From: SZUA-35 sp963781035
GTDB taxonomy: Bacteria; Actinomycetota; Acidimicrobiia; Acidimicrobiales; SZUA-35
Length of the DNA: 64,000 bases
Assembly (NCBI GenBank): GCA_963781035.1
Contig: CAWAEN010000003.1
Coordinates: 62,001-126,000, forward strand
Direction of reading: 5' to 3'
The position numbers and the translations under genes were made by a program. The notes below the pieces were generated by a model. It made no database searches and was not told the DNA's origin. It saw only the letters and a program-made list of their open reading frames with translations. Shown here piece after piece: positions 17,692 to 28,002 of this stretch; within the stretch, counting starts at the first letter, position 1, and each line of letters opens with the position of its first letter.

Positions 17692-17792
17692 TGAGTCCAC
17701 ACGCCTTGCGTTAGTCCCCTCATCCGAGGGGTCCCTCCACCGGATTGGTTGCGTGAAGTTAACCGCTCGGTAACAACCACGCAAGGGGAGAT

Positions 17793-19524
17793 TCAACCAC
17801 TCGGGGTCACCGGCCGGGATCTTCCTGCCGAACGGCACAATCTCAGGGCGGCGAACAGGGCGAGCAACTGCGTCGCCAGCACTGCGAGCGCCCCGACATC
17901 GTTCGAGGCGGGAGTCGAGACCGGAACACCGTCGATGGCGAAGAGAAGGACCGTCGCATCGACATCCGCCGCCGCTGTCGACTCCGAAGGGCCGACGAGC
18001 TGGCGAACACCGGGCTCCCTGGCCAACCGTCGATAGAACGGAGCGTCCGGGCTCCCCATCACCACGACCCGGTCGATCCCGAGATCTCGCAACGCGTCTG
18101 CCACGGGAGACCCGGCCCGGACCATGGCGTCGATCCCGGCAAGCTTCTCGTCGTCGAGTGTCGTTCGTTCGTCGGAGTCGACCGATGCAAAAGCGCGACC
18201 CGATGCCAGGATCCGGCCATCGAGAAGCCACGGTGACGGCTCGAGCGTAGTTCGACCGCCGGCCAGCGACGACGGCCCATACCGCTCCCAGGGAAGGGCC
18301 AGGACAACGTGTTCGCCATCGGCCAGGTCGGCTCGGATCGCACCGAGCGGGGCGGGTTCGGCGAGCGGTGTCAACCGTCCCTCGGCCCCCCACAGACCGG
18401 ACCACCCAACGGCCACTGACAGCGCAGCCAACCCGGCACCGGCGGCAACCCCCAGCGATCCGCGTCGACCGAGCACGGAGCCGAGCCCGGTCAAGAGCAC
18501 GAGCCCGAACAGCGGCCAGAACTTGTGAGTCTCCCGCACGATCACCAGCGGACCGACCAGCGCCTCCTCCCAGATGGAGCGGACGCCGGGCACCGTCGGG
18601 ACGACGAACAACCCGAGTCCGACCAGCGCCGACCAGATCAGATCCGGACGGATCGATGCCACTGGAGCAGGAACGTCGGCCGTTCGGCCCGCAGACCGTT
18701 CCCTGCCGACGAGCCCGGTGAGTCCGAGGAGCAGTGACAGGCCGAGCACCGCCGCCGGCACAGAGGCCCGGGTCGCCACGTCTTCATCGACGAGGAACAG
18801 CCCACCGCCGGCGACAGCCCGAGCCGGGCCCAGAACTCCGTCGACTCTGGCCTGGAACAGCGCCGACGCCGCAGACGGCAACCCACTGCCGCCGGCCAGC
18901 ACGACCAACCCGGGCACGACCCACACCGCCTGCGCAGCTACCAGCACGGCCAGCGAACGCAGACGTTCACCTGAGCGTTCGCGGCGCAACGTCGCCACCA
19001 CCAGTGGCACCACCCCGAGAACAGTTCCGCTCGACCCCGTGAAACCGAAGACGATCGCCCACCGCAGGCGTCGACGTCGATCGCCGAGATCGACCATCGC
19101 ATGGGGCAGCAAGGCGGTGGCAACGGCCAAAGGAAGATGACCGACAGCCAGGCGACTCAACAGGAACGGTGAGAGGCCGTATACGACTCCGAGCAGGATC
19201 CCGATGGGACCTCTGCCGATCAGCCGGACCACACCCAAGCACGCGATCGCCACGGTCGACCAGATCAACACGGCGACCGACGTTCGGGCCGCCGATCACC
19301 TCACTGGCCAGTGCGAGTGGGCCGTAGAAAGGGACTCGTCGGGGCAACTCCGGACCGAGGCCGAAGAAGCCGGGCGGCACCGGGATCGTGGGGCCGACGA
19401 CCTGGTCCCAGTTCAGGAGCAGTCCGGACCCGAACGTGCGGACCGCAGCAGCACCGCCCGCCGCGATCGCGACGAGCCACGCCGCCACACCGACCGCAGA
19501 TCGGGGGTCTGCCGATCGATCCAT
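17793..19524 (-). CDS. Polytopic membrane protein, GT-C-like (single frameshift)
   Basis: After repair, ~576 residues with around 11 membrane helices and a C-terminal extracytoplasmic segment. The N-terminus starts at ATG 19524 (MDRSADPRSAVG, then AVRTFGSGLLLNWDQVVGPT). The frame changes at GGG 19286-19288: removing one base joins SEVIGG to RTSVAVLIWSTVAIACLG without loss. The first-loop LLNWDQ and the arrangement with GT2/GT4/methyltransferase genes resemble actinobacterial envelope membrane proteins next to AftD-type genes (inference). It could be a GT-C glycosyltransferase using polyprenyl-linked sugar. Start and FkbM stop overlap as TGATG. Confidence 0.78.
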
Positions 19525-20265
19525 CAGGTCGGAGCTGACCACGACTCCTCGGCCGGCGTGAAGAGGAACGCATTGAGGTACTCGGCGCTGCGGGGGTGAT
19601 CGATGGAGGCGAGCTGATCGCGCTCGACATCGAACCGCTCGAGCGGCTGCCAACCGTTGCGCAGGAAATGGCCTCGGTAGTCGTGGTCGGTCAACCAAGC
19701 GAAGACCTCGTCGATCGGGACATCGAGATGGCGCTGCTCGATCTCGATCATCAGCCTGGGCCGATCACGTTCGATGGTCGCCGCCGCCCCTCTCAGAGCG
19801 GGCAACTCGAATCCCTCGACATCGATCTTCATGAGACCGACGTTGCGCAAATCGAGCGCGTCGATCGTCGTGACGGCGACCTCGACCGAGTCAGGGGCCG
19901 AGGCCCCATTGCGAAGCGAGGCCAGCCCATCATTGCCCGGCGACGCGTCTGGACGCCCCAACAGTGCGCGCCCCACGGAGTCGCCGATCGCCGTCTCGTG
20001 CACCGTGACGTGCGGGGGAACCCACGAACGAAGACGCTCAGCCAGCTGCGGTTGCGGCTCGATCGCATGCACTTCGGGGCAGCGTTTCGCAAACGCGGCC
20101 GTCCACGGTCCCCACCAGGTGCCGACATCGACTGCAACGCGGTCGAGTCGGGAGATAGTCGTCGAGCCGCCGAAGTTCGGGCTCCTGATATTTCCAGAAC
20201 CGATGGATGGCCCGTCGCAGCACGGGGTCCGGGAGTGCGCTCGCCACGCGGGCCGACAGCGACAT
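19524..20265 (-). CDS. FkbM-family methyltransferase (single frameshift)
   Basis: After repair, ~246 residues. The start MSLSARVASALPDP at 20265 overlaps the stop of the copper monooxygenase gene (TGATG). The frame breaks at GGG 20150-20152; removing one base gives DRVAVDVGTWWGPWT, the SAM-binding motif I. The downstream part has VHAIEPQPQ, the FkbM-typical LMKIDVEGFELPALRGA, and a C-terminal catalytic-domain end. FkbM enzymes O-methylate sugars or other small polar moieties, consistent with surface-glycan decoration in this operon. Confidence 0.85.
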
Positions 20266-21865
20266 CAGGAGAGGGGTGCGGTGACGATCGACGAGTAACA
20301 CATCTCGTCGCCGGTGCCATCTGACCAGACGATGTAGCCAACTGCCTCGTACGGTGCGTTCTCACGGTTCCACGAGCACTCGACACGGATCGTGTCGCCA
20401 CGATCGATGACGATGTCCTCGACGGGGCGGTAGCCGAGCTGCCACTCGAAGTCCCATTCGGGAATGTCGAGCAGAACCCGCTCGTCCGGTTCACCCGGGT
20501 TCAAGGTCAGCCGAATGCTGGCACCCAGCTCGTGCATGTGACCGGTCACCGATGTGATCAGCCCGGGATTGTCGACCGGGAGGTCGCAGGTCGACCAGGC
20601 CGCGCCGTCGGTCATGTCGGCGAAGTCGTCGATCGACGCACCACAGTTCCACAGGAAGTAGTTGGGGAGTCCACCGATGAAGTCGCCGTAGAGATCCCGG
20701 ACGCGCTGGACTGCGGCCGTGCGGTCACAGAGTGGATTCGTGTCGCCGGCGTAACAGGGGATTTCGGCCGGGCCGAGATAGAGGGAGCCCGTGAGCTGGG
20801 CGTACTCACCACCGACGGCGGCGATCTCCTCGTCGCTCGCGAGATCCAGCTGGTAGCGCGAGAGGTCGGCCGGCGCAGCACCGTCGTAGTGGTAGTGGAT
20901 CTGCACGATGACGAAATCGCCGGGCTCGAGAGCGATGGCGTAGCCGTCCGGCATTCGCGCCGGCGGGCCACCGGGGGCCCAGCCGCCCAGCCTGACGAGA
21001 CGCCCACCTTCGTTGGTCTGGAGCCCGGTCCCGCCGTAGCAGGTCCAACCCGGTCCGGCAGCCAAGTCGTCGAGCCAAGCCGCCTGATCGCGCAGCTCTT
21101 TCGACGCCAACGTGATGATGCCGTGGTGGACCACCTCGGTCACGTCCGGTACGAAGTGGGAGCCGACGATCCATTCGGACTCGGCGTTGCCCGGTTCGTA
21201 GATCAGGCAGCGATAGTCGTCGACAGCGCCGTAGTCGCCGGAATAGGCGCCCCCCGAGGCCGTCATGACGATCTCGGGATCGTCGAGATACGAGGGTGGT
21301 GAGTCCGACACCAGTGGCGTGGTCTGAGCGACGTCGAGCACGGAGCCATCGGCTTCCCAACTGGCAATGGCAGCGATCTCGCCGGCGGAGAGCGTGACGT
21401 CACCCTTGAATGGGACCGAGAGCGGCGACGCAGGCCACGGCGGCATCAACCGGGCCGAGGTGTAGCGCGACATCGCATCGGCATTCTCGACCGCGTCAGC
21501 GGCAGTGGCGAGAACCACGTGATCAGATCCGGCCTGCTCCGGACCGTGACACGAGACGCAGGAGCGTTCCAGGATCGGCTGGATGTGATCAGCGAACGAG
21601 ACCGGCTCGCCGGCGGCCGGGGCGAGGTCGACGCGGGTCGCGATGTCTTCGACGATCGGCTCGGCCACCGTCGACGGGGTTGTGACCGGTTCGGTCGTGG
21701 CCGGTTCGGTGGTCAACGCGATGTCGGCCGTCGTGCCCGGGCCCTCTGCGGAACCTCCGGCCTCGATCGCATCGCCGCCCTGCCCGGAGCACGCTGCGCC
21801 GACCAAAAGAGCAGCACGAAGCCGAGAACGTGAACGGGACGCAACTTCTCGAATGCTCGCAACAC
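20265..21865 (-). CDS. Cytochrome-fused copper type II monooxygenase-like lipoprotein (frameshift near start)
   Basis: About 533 residues. From GTG 21865 the N-terminus reads LRAFEKLRPVHVLGFVLLF. With one extra T in TTTT (21805-21808) it continues LVGAACSGQG, giving a lipoprotein signal. A mono-haem cytochrome-like motif CVSCHG follows, then a PHM-like copper monooxygenase fold: EVVHHGI and VQIHYHYDG, then GHMHELG as the second copper site. Eukaryotic PHM/DBM enzymes hydroxylate with ascorbate and O2. Bacterial fusions with a cytochrome domain are known, but their substrates are not. Outer-face location is expected. It is the first gene of the overlapping envelope operon. Confidence 0.85.
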
Positions 21866-21989
21866 GCGAAGGACCGTACACGCAGACCCTCTTCACCGCT
21901 GTGGGCAAAGCCGTGGTAAGACGACGTGGCACGGCGCCGCCGAGCCCGGACAGCGACAGCCGACCCGAGACCAGTCGAAAGGTGTGCTC

Positions 21990-22733
21990 ATGAAGCTCAT
22001 CCCGTTGGAGATCGGTCGCCTGACGGCCAGCCTCTCGATCATCACCGGCGAAGACGCGACGGCGACGCTCCCCATCCCGAGCTGGCTCGTCGAGCATCCA
22101 GACGGCCTGGTGTTGTTCGACACCGGTCTCCATCCGGATCTACAGCACGGCACCGACCGCATCGGTCGCGCCGCCCGTTTCTTCGAACCAGACTTCCCAC
22201 CGGGCGAAGAGCTCGCAGCCAGACTCACCGGCATCGGCATCCGGCCCTCCGACATCACCCACATCATCTTCAGCCATCTCCATTTCGACCATGTCGGCGG
22301 CACGGCCGAGATACCGAATGCCCGCATCGTGGTGCAGGCCGACGAGTGGACCGCGGGCAACGACCCACGCCTGATCGAGAAGGGGGCTTACATGCCGGAC
22401 GACTACGTGCTCGGCCACGACGTTCAGACGATCACCGGCCTACACGACGTGTTCGGCGACGGCACCGTGGTGTGTGTCCCGACACCGGGGCACACGATCG
22501 GGCACCAGTCATTGCGAGTCGAGCTCGACACCGGCCCCGTGGTACTCACCGGTGACTGCATCTACTTCGATCGGATGTTGGACGAGATGCGGGTGCCGAC
22601 GTTCGGCTACGACACCGACCGACAGCGCACGTCGATGCTCGAGTTGAAACGGCTGCGCGATGACGAGGGTTGTCGGCTGCTCTACGGACACGACGTCGAC
22701 CAGTTCAGAGCGTTGCCTGCCGTACTCACCTGA
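21990..22733 (+). CDS. MBL-fold metallo-hydrolase (AHL-lactonase-like)
   Basis: A 247-residue metallo-beta-lactamase-fold hydrolase. The dinuclear metal motif HLHFDH is present (SHLHFDHVGG, about 91-100), with further metal ligands in TPGHTIGHQS (about 168) and GDCIYFD (about 190). The overall arrangement and N-terminal LVEHPDGLVLFDTGLHPD match the N-acyl homoserine lactonase family, though many members hydrolyse other lactones or esters. The ATG at 21990 is preferred because AAAGG lies 7 nt upstream; a GTG at 21984 is an alternative. Monocistronic, divergent from the copper monooxygenase operon. Confidence 0.88.
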   Translation: MKLIPLEIGRLTASLSIITGEDATATLPIPSWLVEHPDGLVLFDTGLHPDLQHGTDRIGRAARFFEPDFPPGEELAARLTGIGIRPSDITHIIFSHLHFDHVGGTAEIPNARIVVQADEWTAGNDPRLIEKGAYMPDDYVLGHDVQTITGLHDVFGDGTVVCVPTPGHTIGHQSLRVELDTGPVVLTGDCIYFDRMLDEMRVPTFGYDTDRQRTSMLELKRLRDDEGCRLLYGHDVDQFRALPAVLT

Positions 22734-22751
22734 ACCCGCTGGTGTGCTGCG

Positions 22752-23141
22752 TCAGATGGCGAGCGGGGCGAACAGGTCGACCGGGTTGTCATCGGGGTCG
22801 AGCACGGTTGCGTAGCGCTGTCCCCAGAACGCATCCCACGGTTCGACCACGCTGCGGTGTCCTTCGGCAACCAACGAGGCATGCGTCGCATCGACCTCGG
22901 CCGGGCTGTCGCACAGGAAGGCAATGCCCATGCGGTGCCCGCCGGTTGCCGGGTGGTAGTCGGAAATCTGGCGCATCAGTTCCACGGTGTCGAACATGAG
23001 CCGGATTCCCCCGGGAAGCGTGCTCTCGGCATGGGTCTCAGCGGCCGCTCCCTCGTCGAACTCGAGACCGAGCCGCTGGTAGAAGGCGATCGCCGCTGCC
23101 ATGTCCTTCACCACCACACCGAACGCATCAGCACGAATCAC
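22752..23141 (-). CDS. VOC-family (glyoxalase/dioxygenase superfamily) protein
   Basis: A 129-residue vicinal-oxygen-chelate fold protein with the paired beta-alpha-beta-beta-beta layout: FGVVVKDMAAAIAFYQRLGL at the start, GIAFLCDSPAEVDATHASL in the middle, and WGQRYATVLDPDDNPVDLF at the end. The GTG at 23141 is chosen because GGGGAG lies upstream and earlier in-frame codons would add unrelated sequence. Members include glyoxalases, bleomycin-resistance proteins and extradiol dioxygenases; the substrate cannot be inferred. Its end is 18 bp from the MBL gene end (convergent). Confidence 0.88.
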   Translation of the reverse strand: MIRADAFGVVVKDMAAAIAFYQRLGLEFDEGAAAETHAESTLPGGIRLMFDTVELMRQISDYHPATGGHRMGIAFLCDSPAEVDATHASLVAEGHRSVVEPWDAFWGQRYATVLDPDDNPVDLFAPLAI

Positions 23142-23232
23142 GTGAACTCCCCGTTCTCTGGACCGGTCGAACACTAGCCAGTGCGCCGAACGCAGATCTG
23201 GCAACGGCCAGAGTCGACGGTAGAACACACAC

Positions 23233-23571
23233 ATGACTGTCGTGAAGATCAACGCACTCGAAATTCCACCGCAGGCCGGCGACGAGATCGTGAAGCGATT
23301 CACCGCTCGAATGGAGAGCTTGGCCGACGTTCCCGGCTTCGAAGGGTTCGAACTGCTCCGCCCCACCGGCGATGCCGAAACGCGCTGGTTCGTCTACACC
23401 CGCTGGGCCGACCAGACCTCCTACGAGGGATGGCGTGACGGCGATGGCGCCCGCAACAGCCACGCACAGCCGGCCGGCGACGAAGCAGAAGCCCCCCAAC
23501 GCCCGGTCAGCATGGGGGCCACGCTGCTCGAGTTCGAGGTCGAAGTGAGCGCCGGCCCATCCGGGGCCTGA
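23233..23571 (+). CDS. mhuD: MhuD-like haem-degrading monooxygenase (ABM fold)
   Basis: A 112-residue protein of the antibiotic-biosynthesis-monooxygenase fold, close to mycobacterial MhuD, which cleaves haem to mycobilin and iron. It opens TVVKINALEIP with Asn7, has a conserved Trp (W67 in YEGWRDG) and the candidate haem-ligand His (H77 in RNSHAQ), and ends with GATLLEFEVEV. These correspond to MhuD Asn7, Trp66 and His75. No transporter or haem-uptake gene adjoins it, so it probably serves intracellular iron release from haem. Convergent with the DUF3291 gene, 1 bp between stops. Confidence 0.85.
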   Translation: MTVVKINALEIPPQAGDEIVKRFTARMESLADVPGFEGFELLRPTGDAETRWFVYTRWADQTSYEGWRDGDGARNSHAQPAGDEAEAPQRPVSMGATLLEFEVEVSAGPSGA

Positions 23572-23572
23572 T

Positions 23573-24037
23573 TCAATCCGGACGGGCGTCCGGCGCGGTT
23601 CGGGGATCGGCGAACGTGAAGGCCTCGTCGGAGGGTCCGTCCAGACGGAGCTGCTCCAGCTTGGCCCACGCCTCGTCGAGGGTGGGTGTCGTCCCCGCTT
23701 CGATCCACCAGCACACGGTCTCGATCTCCGGCGGCTTCTCGAACCATTCGCGGCGCCGTCGGAGATACGCGACGTGCCCGCTCTTGTAGACGTAGTGATG
23801 GAGCGCCTCGTGGCTCTCCCACACCGAGAGATTCACCGCGTCCCGCGGATTGTCGGACACCTCGATGTAGGTACTTCCCATCCCGCTGTCGTCGGTCAGA
23901 CGCCAGACGAAACCGGGCGACACCTCGGCCAGCAGGTTGATCGGCTCGAGCGCTGCCGCGAACTCGGCGCTCTCGGGTGCATCGATCGGGTGATGCAAGC
24001 GGCCGACGTTGAACTCAACGAGATGGAATTGACTCAC
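23573..24037 (-). CDS. DUF3291-family protein
   Basis: A 154-residue protein matching the DUF3291 family (ABM-like ferredoxin fold): FHLVEFNVGRLHHP at the start, FVWRLTDD, NLSVWESHEALHHYVY and the conserved HVAYLRRRREWFE in the middle. The GTG at 24037 is preferred because earlier in-frame codons encode a Ser/Arg-rich shadow of the preceding gene. Function unknown. It overlaps the stop of the adenylation-acyltransferase fusion gene by 23 bp on the same strand, implying cotranscription. Confidence 0.8.
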   Translation of the reverse strand: MSQFHLVEFNVGRLHHPIDAPESAEFAAALEPINLLAEVSPGFVWRLTDDSGMGSTYIEVSDNPRDAVNLSVWESHEALHHYVYKSGHVAYLRRRREWFEKPPEIETVCWWIEAGTTPTLDEAWAKLEQLRLDGPSDEAFTFADPRTAPDARPD

Positions 24038-26517
24038 GATCGTCGATCCTACGACGAGCGACCGCCTGGAAGATCCGCGACCAGACCGCGGCGCCCACGA
24101 TGCCGAAGGCCAGGGCGACGAGCATCTTGAGGACCGGCTTCTCGACGCCGAGCGCCGTGTTGACCTGGAAGTGCACCAGGTAGAGGTAGAGCGAGGCACC
24201 CCCGATCGCCCCGAGCACACGATGCAGCGGTGCCGGCACGAGGACGGTGGGCAGCCAGATGAGCGCCACGACACCGGCGAGGATCACCAAGGTCCGACTC
24301 GTCGAGTCGAAGAATCCCGGCACCGTCAGGAGGGTGATCAGCGTGAGAGCCAGACGCTGCCACCACATCCGAGATTGCTCGGCCACCCAACCGATGGTGA
24401 ACAGCCACAGCGACATGTGAAGGACCTTGAATCCGAGGTCGTCGGTCGACCAGATCGCCTCGATCCCGTACCGCATGAAGAGCGCCAGCGTCATCGCACC
24501 GACGGCGAACAGGTACGGAGACACACGTTGGACGGCACGAACTCTCGAAATCGAGAAGACGAGGCCGGCGACCACGAGGATCTGGACCAGGACCTCGATG
24601 AACCAGTAACCGCCCGAAGACTCAGGGTCGAGGTGGGAAACGTAGGTGACGACCGACCAGTCCAACGACCCCTTCAACAACGAGACCAGCAAGACCCACA
24701 CCGTCGTGGGAATCATGATCCGAGCCAGGATCGGCATGATCGGACGGGCGCTGTCCCAGCGCGAGATCGTTCCGAGGGTGAATCGAGAGAAGTTGAAGCC
24801 TGCGGCGGCGAGCAGGACATGAGCGCCGCCGAGCACATTCAGGAGCTCGAAGTGCTGCGCCATGATCGCGAGGATCGCCAGCGCCCGGATGGCGACCCCG
24901 GTCTCGACTTCCCGCAACCGGCCCCGTTCGGTCCGGGCCGCCTCCAGGTCCGCAACCGTCATCAGATGCCACGCCGGCGGAACATGCCCCAGAAGATCCT
25001 CGAGTTCGATGGAGACCTCGACGTACGAGAGCGAGTCGCCCCCGAGCGAGACGAACGTCTCGTCGTCGCCGACATCGGAGCGCCCGACGGCGTGGGCCAG
25101 AACCGATGCCACGGAACGTGACCGGGGGCCCGTCAGTGAGTCGTCCGCAGTCGTCGTCGGCCAGCGCGCCTTCCACCAGATTGCGGATCGACATGTAGTC
25201 GGTCTTGCCGTTCGCCAATCTGGGCAGCTCCGGCAGAGCGATGACGGTGACCGCGGCGCGAGCAAGACCGAATCGTTCCACGACCTCGTCACATACGGCG
25301 TCGGTGTCACGATCTCCTTCCACGGCGACGACCAGCTGGTCATCGTCGCCTGTGGCGGCAACGGAACCATCAACTCCGTGAGCGAGGAAACCTTCGACCG
25401 CGTCGAGGCTGACGCGGAGCCCGAAGAGCTTCAGGAAACGGCTCTTCCGTCCGGTGATCTCGAAGAGACCGGCGTCGTTTCGGATGGCGAGGTCGCCGGT
25501 GTGCAACACGTCGATGTCGAAGCCGGCCGACAGCTCGGCCCGACTCGTGGCGTAACCCATCATCACGTTCGGTCCGCTGTAGAGCAGCTCGCCGTCATCG
25601 GCCAACTCGAACTCACCGCCGGGGATCGGCCGGCCGATGGCTCGCGGATATTCGACCGCCATGTGCGGCGGGAGGTAGGCCATGCGGGCGGTGGCCTCCG
25701 TTGCCCCGTACATGACGACGAGTTCGAAACCCTTCTCCTCACCGAGTCTGGCGTATCGCTCGACGGCCTCTGCCGCGAGCTTGCCGCCTGCCTGCGTGAT
25801 GTAGCGCAGCGATGGGACGTCCTTGGCCGCGAAGTCGATCCGATCGAGCAGATCGAAGGTGAAGGGAACCGCGGGGAACGTGGTCACGTCGTGATCGGCG
25901 ACCAGCGTCCAGAAGCACGGGTCCACGACCGAACGATCGGTCACCACGACCGAAGCGCCGCGCAGCAGGTGCGAGTGCAGCACCGACAATCCGTAGCAGT
26001 AGTGGAGCGGGAGCGGCAGCAGTGCGCAATCGGTCGGGTCGATCGACAGGTAGTCGGCGATCGCTTCGGCGTTCGATTGCAGGTTGGAGCGGCTGAGTCG
26101 AACGAACTTCGACACACCGGTCGAGCCAGACGTCGACAACAACACGGCGAGTTCGGGATGAAGATCGTCGATCGGCTCGTCGTGTAGGTGATCGAGCGTC
26201 CAGCCCGTGCCGGACGGGCGCAGGGTCGTGTCGGGGCGATAGGAGGCGATGATGTCGTCGATCGTCGGTCCCGGAGGCACCATCATCACGACGTGACGTC
26301 CTCGCAGCGCTGCGAGGTAGGTCACCAACGGGTCCAGCTGGTTCTCGGATTCGATGAGGACGAGCCGCCGGGCATCACCGAGATCCGAACACCGAGCATC
26401 GATCAACCGATCGAGTTCGGCATAGCTCACTTGGTGGTCTCCAACGATCAACGCACGTTCGTCACCTGCGGTCGCCCAGGAGTCGATGAAGAACCGCGAT
26501 TCCCGCCGAGTCGACAT
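24015..26517 (-). CDS. Adenylation / carrier protein / acyltransferase-3 fusion (single frameshift)
   Basis: After repair, ~833 residues in three modules. Residues ~1-460 form an acyl- or amino-acid-activating enzyme (STSGSTG P-loop near 131, YGATE near 267, TGDL, and NGKTDY at the C-terminal Lys). Residues ~465-535 form a phosphopantetheine carrier domain with GGDSL (Ser near 492). The rest is a polytopic acyltransferase-3 domain with about ten helices (VEVSIEL... LYLYLVHFQ). The break is GGGGG at 25124-25128; one base less gives DGPRSRSVAS. The design suggests activation of an acid, loading onto the carrier and transfer at the membrane to an unknown acceptor. Solitary gene, coupled to DUF3291. 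Confidence 0.85.
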
Positions 26518-26622
26518 CGTTATTGCATCGGCGGCGCCTCCACCGACTTGAGCCGGTTTGCCGGACGGTCGATCGGGTACCCCGACTTCGTTACCGACCC
26601 GAACACGAGGAGAGGAACAGAC

Positions 26623-26934
26623 ATGGAACACATGGACACCGTCGTCGATGCCATCGCGGCTCTCGAACGAGACGGATACGAAGCACAGATGGCCATCGAC
26701 GAGACAGGAAGCATCGTCGCCGGAGACCAGAGCTGGACCGCAGACGAGGTGACGGTGGAACGAACGATCCGGTTCGAAGGTATGAGCAACCCGGATGACG
26801 AGTCGATGGTGATGGCCATCCGAACGTCGGACGGATCCTCCGGGACACTGACTCTCCCCTACGGTCCGGACGCAACCGGCTCACAGGCCGACACCATTCG
26901 AGCGCTGGCCGTTCGGCGAGCCGAGCCGAAATGA
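26623..26934 (+). CDS. Small conserved hypothetical protein (TVxxAIxxLxxxGY family)
   Basis: A 103-residue acidic protein. The start is fixed by AGGAG (26608-26612) 10 nt upstream of the ATG. The pattern (TVVDAIAALERDGYEAQM near 5-22, ADEVTVERTIRFEGMSNPDDESMVMAI in the middle) recalls a small family often mis-named phosphoribosylpyrophosphate synthetase in databases, which is too short to be that enzyme. Known members are ~95-110 residues and of unknown function. It stands alone between the adenylation fusion and the TmpA/B-like operon. Confidence 0.7.
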   Translation: MEHMDTVVDAIAALERDGYEAQMAIDETGSIVAGDQSWTADEVTVERTIRFEGMSNPDDESMVMAIRTSDGSSGTLTLPYGPDATGSQADTIRALAVRRAEPK

Positions 26935-27009
26935 TCGAGTCGCTACCCCGCTGAGTGCCGCGGCGGCTTCGTCCGGTCGACGAACACCGTGTGGCGGAGT
27001 CACGAGCAC

Positions 27010-28002
27010 TCAGCGGGGGACGATGACCTCGGCGCCGCGTTCCTCCGGTTCGTCGTCGACAAGCTCGGCCGGGAAGCCGGGAGCCGTCACCGAGAGCCCG
27101 GTCGCGTCCTCCAGGCGTCGGATCACGTTCGGGCGACCACTCCCGATCGCCGTAGCGCTGCGGCCGCGTCGCGGAAGATGTCGATCATCAGCGGGTTCAT
27201 CTCGAGCGGCACACCGGCCGACTCGGCGATGGCCTGGAACAGCCCGATGTCCTTGAGCACGAGGTCCATCGTGAAGCTGATGTCGCGACCACCGTTGAGG
27301 ATGACCTGGCCCTCGGTCTCGTGGACGAACGAGTTGCCGCTCGAGATGCGGAACGCCTCGTAGGTGGTGGCGAGGTCGACGCCGGCCGCGGCCATGGTGG
27401 TGAGCGCTTCGGTGACGGCGATCAGATTGGCGGTCGCGAGGTAGTTCGTCGCCACCTTCAGGATCGACGCCGATCCGAGGTCGCCGGTGTGGAGCACGCG
27501 TCGACCGAGGATCGGTGAGCAGTGGCAGGACCCGTTCGAACGTGGCTCGGTCGGTACCCGGCGAAGATCGAGATGTTGCCCGTCGCCGCCCGGTGACAAC
27601 CGCCGGACACCGGGCAGTCGACGGCCGCTCCCCCGGCCGCGGAGACGAGCGCTGCCGAGTCGGGCGATCTCGTTCGAGTCGGTGGTCGACATCTCGAGCC
27701 AGATCGTTCCCGGTCGACCATTCCGGCGAGCACGCCGTCGTCGGCCTCCATCACCGCGGCCGACGCCGCGGGCGACGGAAGGCAGGTGATGATCACATCG
27801 CACCGTTCGGCAAGCTCACGTGGGCTGTCGCCGCGCGATGCGCTCCTCGGGCGACGAAGTCGTCGACCAGCGAATCGTCGAGATCACGGACCGACGAGAT
27901 TCGACCCCGTTGCGCAGCAGCGAGCCGGCGAGCTTGCCGCCGACATTGCCGAGGCCGATGAAACCGACCGCGGTCGACCCGAGATCAAGAGCGCTCGCTC
28001 AT
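27010..28002 (-). pseudogene. Beta-hydroxyacid dehydrogenase (HIBADH-like), multiply frameshifted
   Basis: Sequence of a ~325-residue NAD(P)-dependent 3-hydroxyisobutyrate-dehydrogenase-like protein spread over three frames with at least six changes. Recognisable pieces in order: VGFIGLGNVGGKLAGSLLRNG (Rossmann GxGxxG), VIITCLPSPAASAAV, TIWLEMSTTDSNEIARLG, VDCPVSGG substrate site, and ILKVATNYLATANL, which contains the catalytic Lys. Then come LVLKDIGLFQAIAESAGVPLEMN and the C-terminal VIRRLEDATGLSV. The ATG at 28002 overlaps the HD-domain gene stop (ATGA). It may be true decay or sequence error; the adjoining genes are equally dense in breaks. Confidence 0.75.

Noticed and set aside
17192..21865. 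Programmed frameshifting in the envelope operon
   Set aside because: The breaks occur in different short homopolymers without shared slippery sites, and similar breaks occur across the window, so sequence error is simpler.
24171..25121. A 316-residue polar plus-strand frame opposite the acyltransferase domain
   Set aside because: Gln/Arg/His-rich shadow of a membrane domain, with no ribosome binding site or motif.
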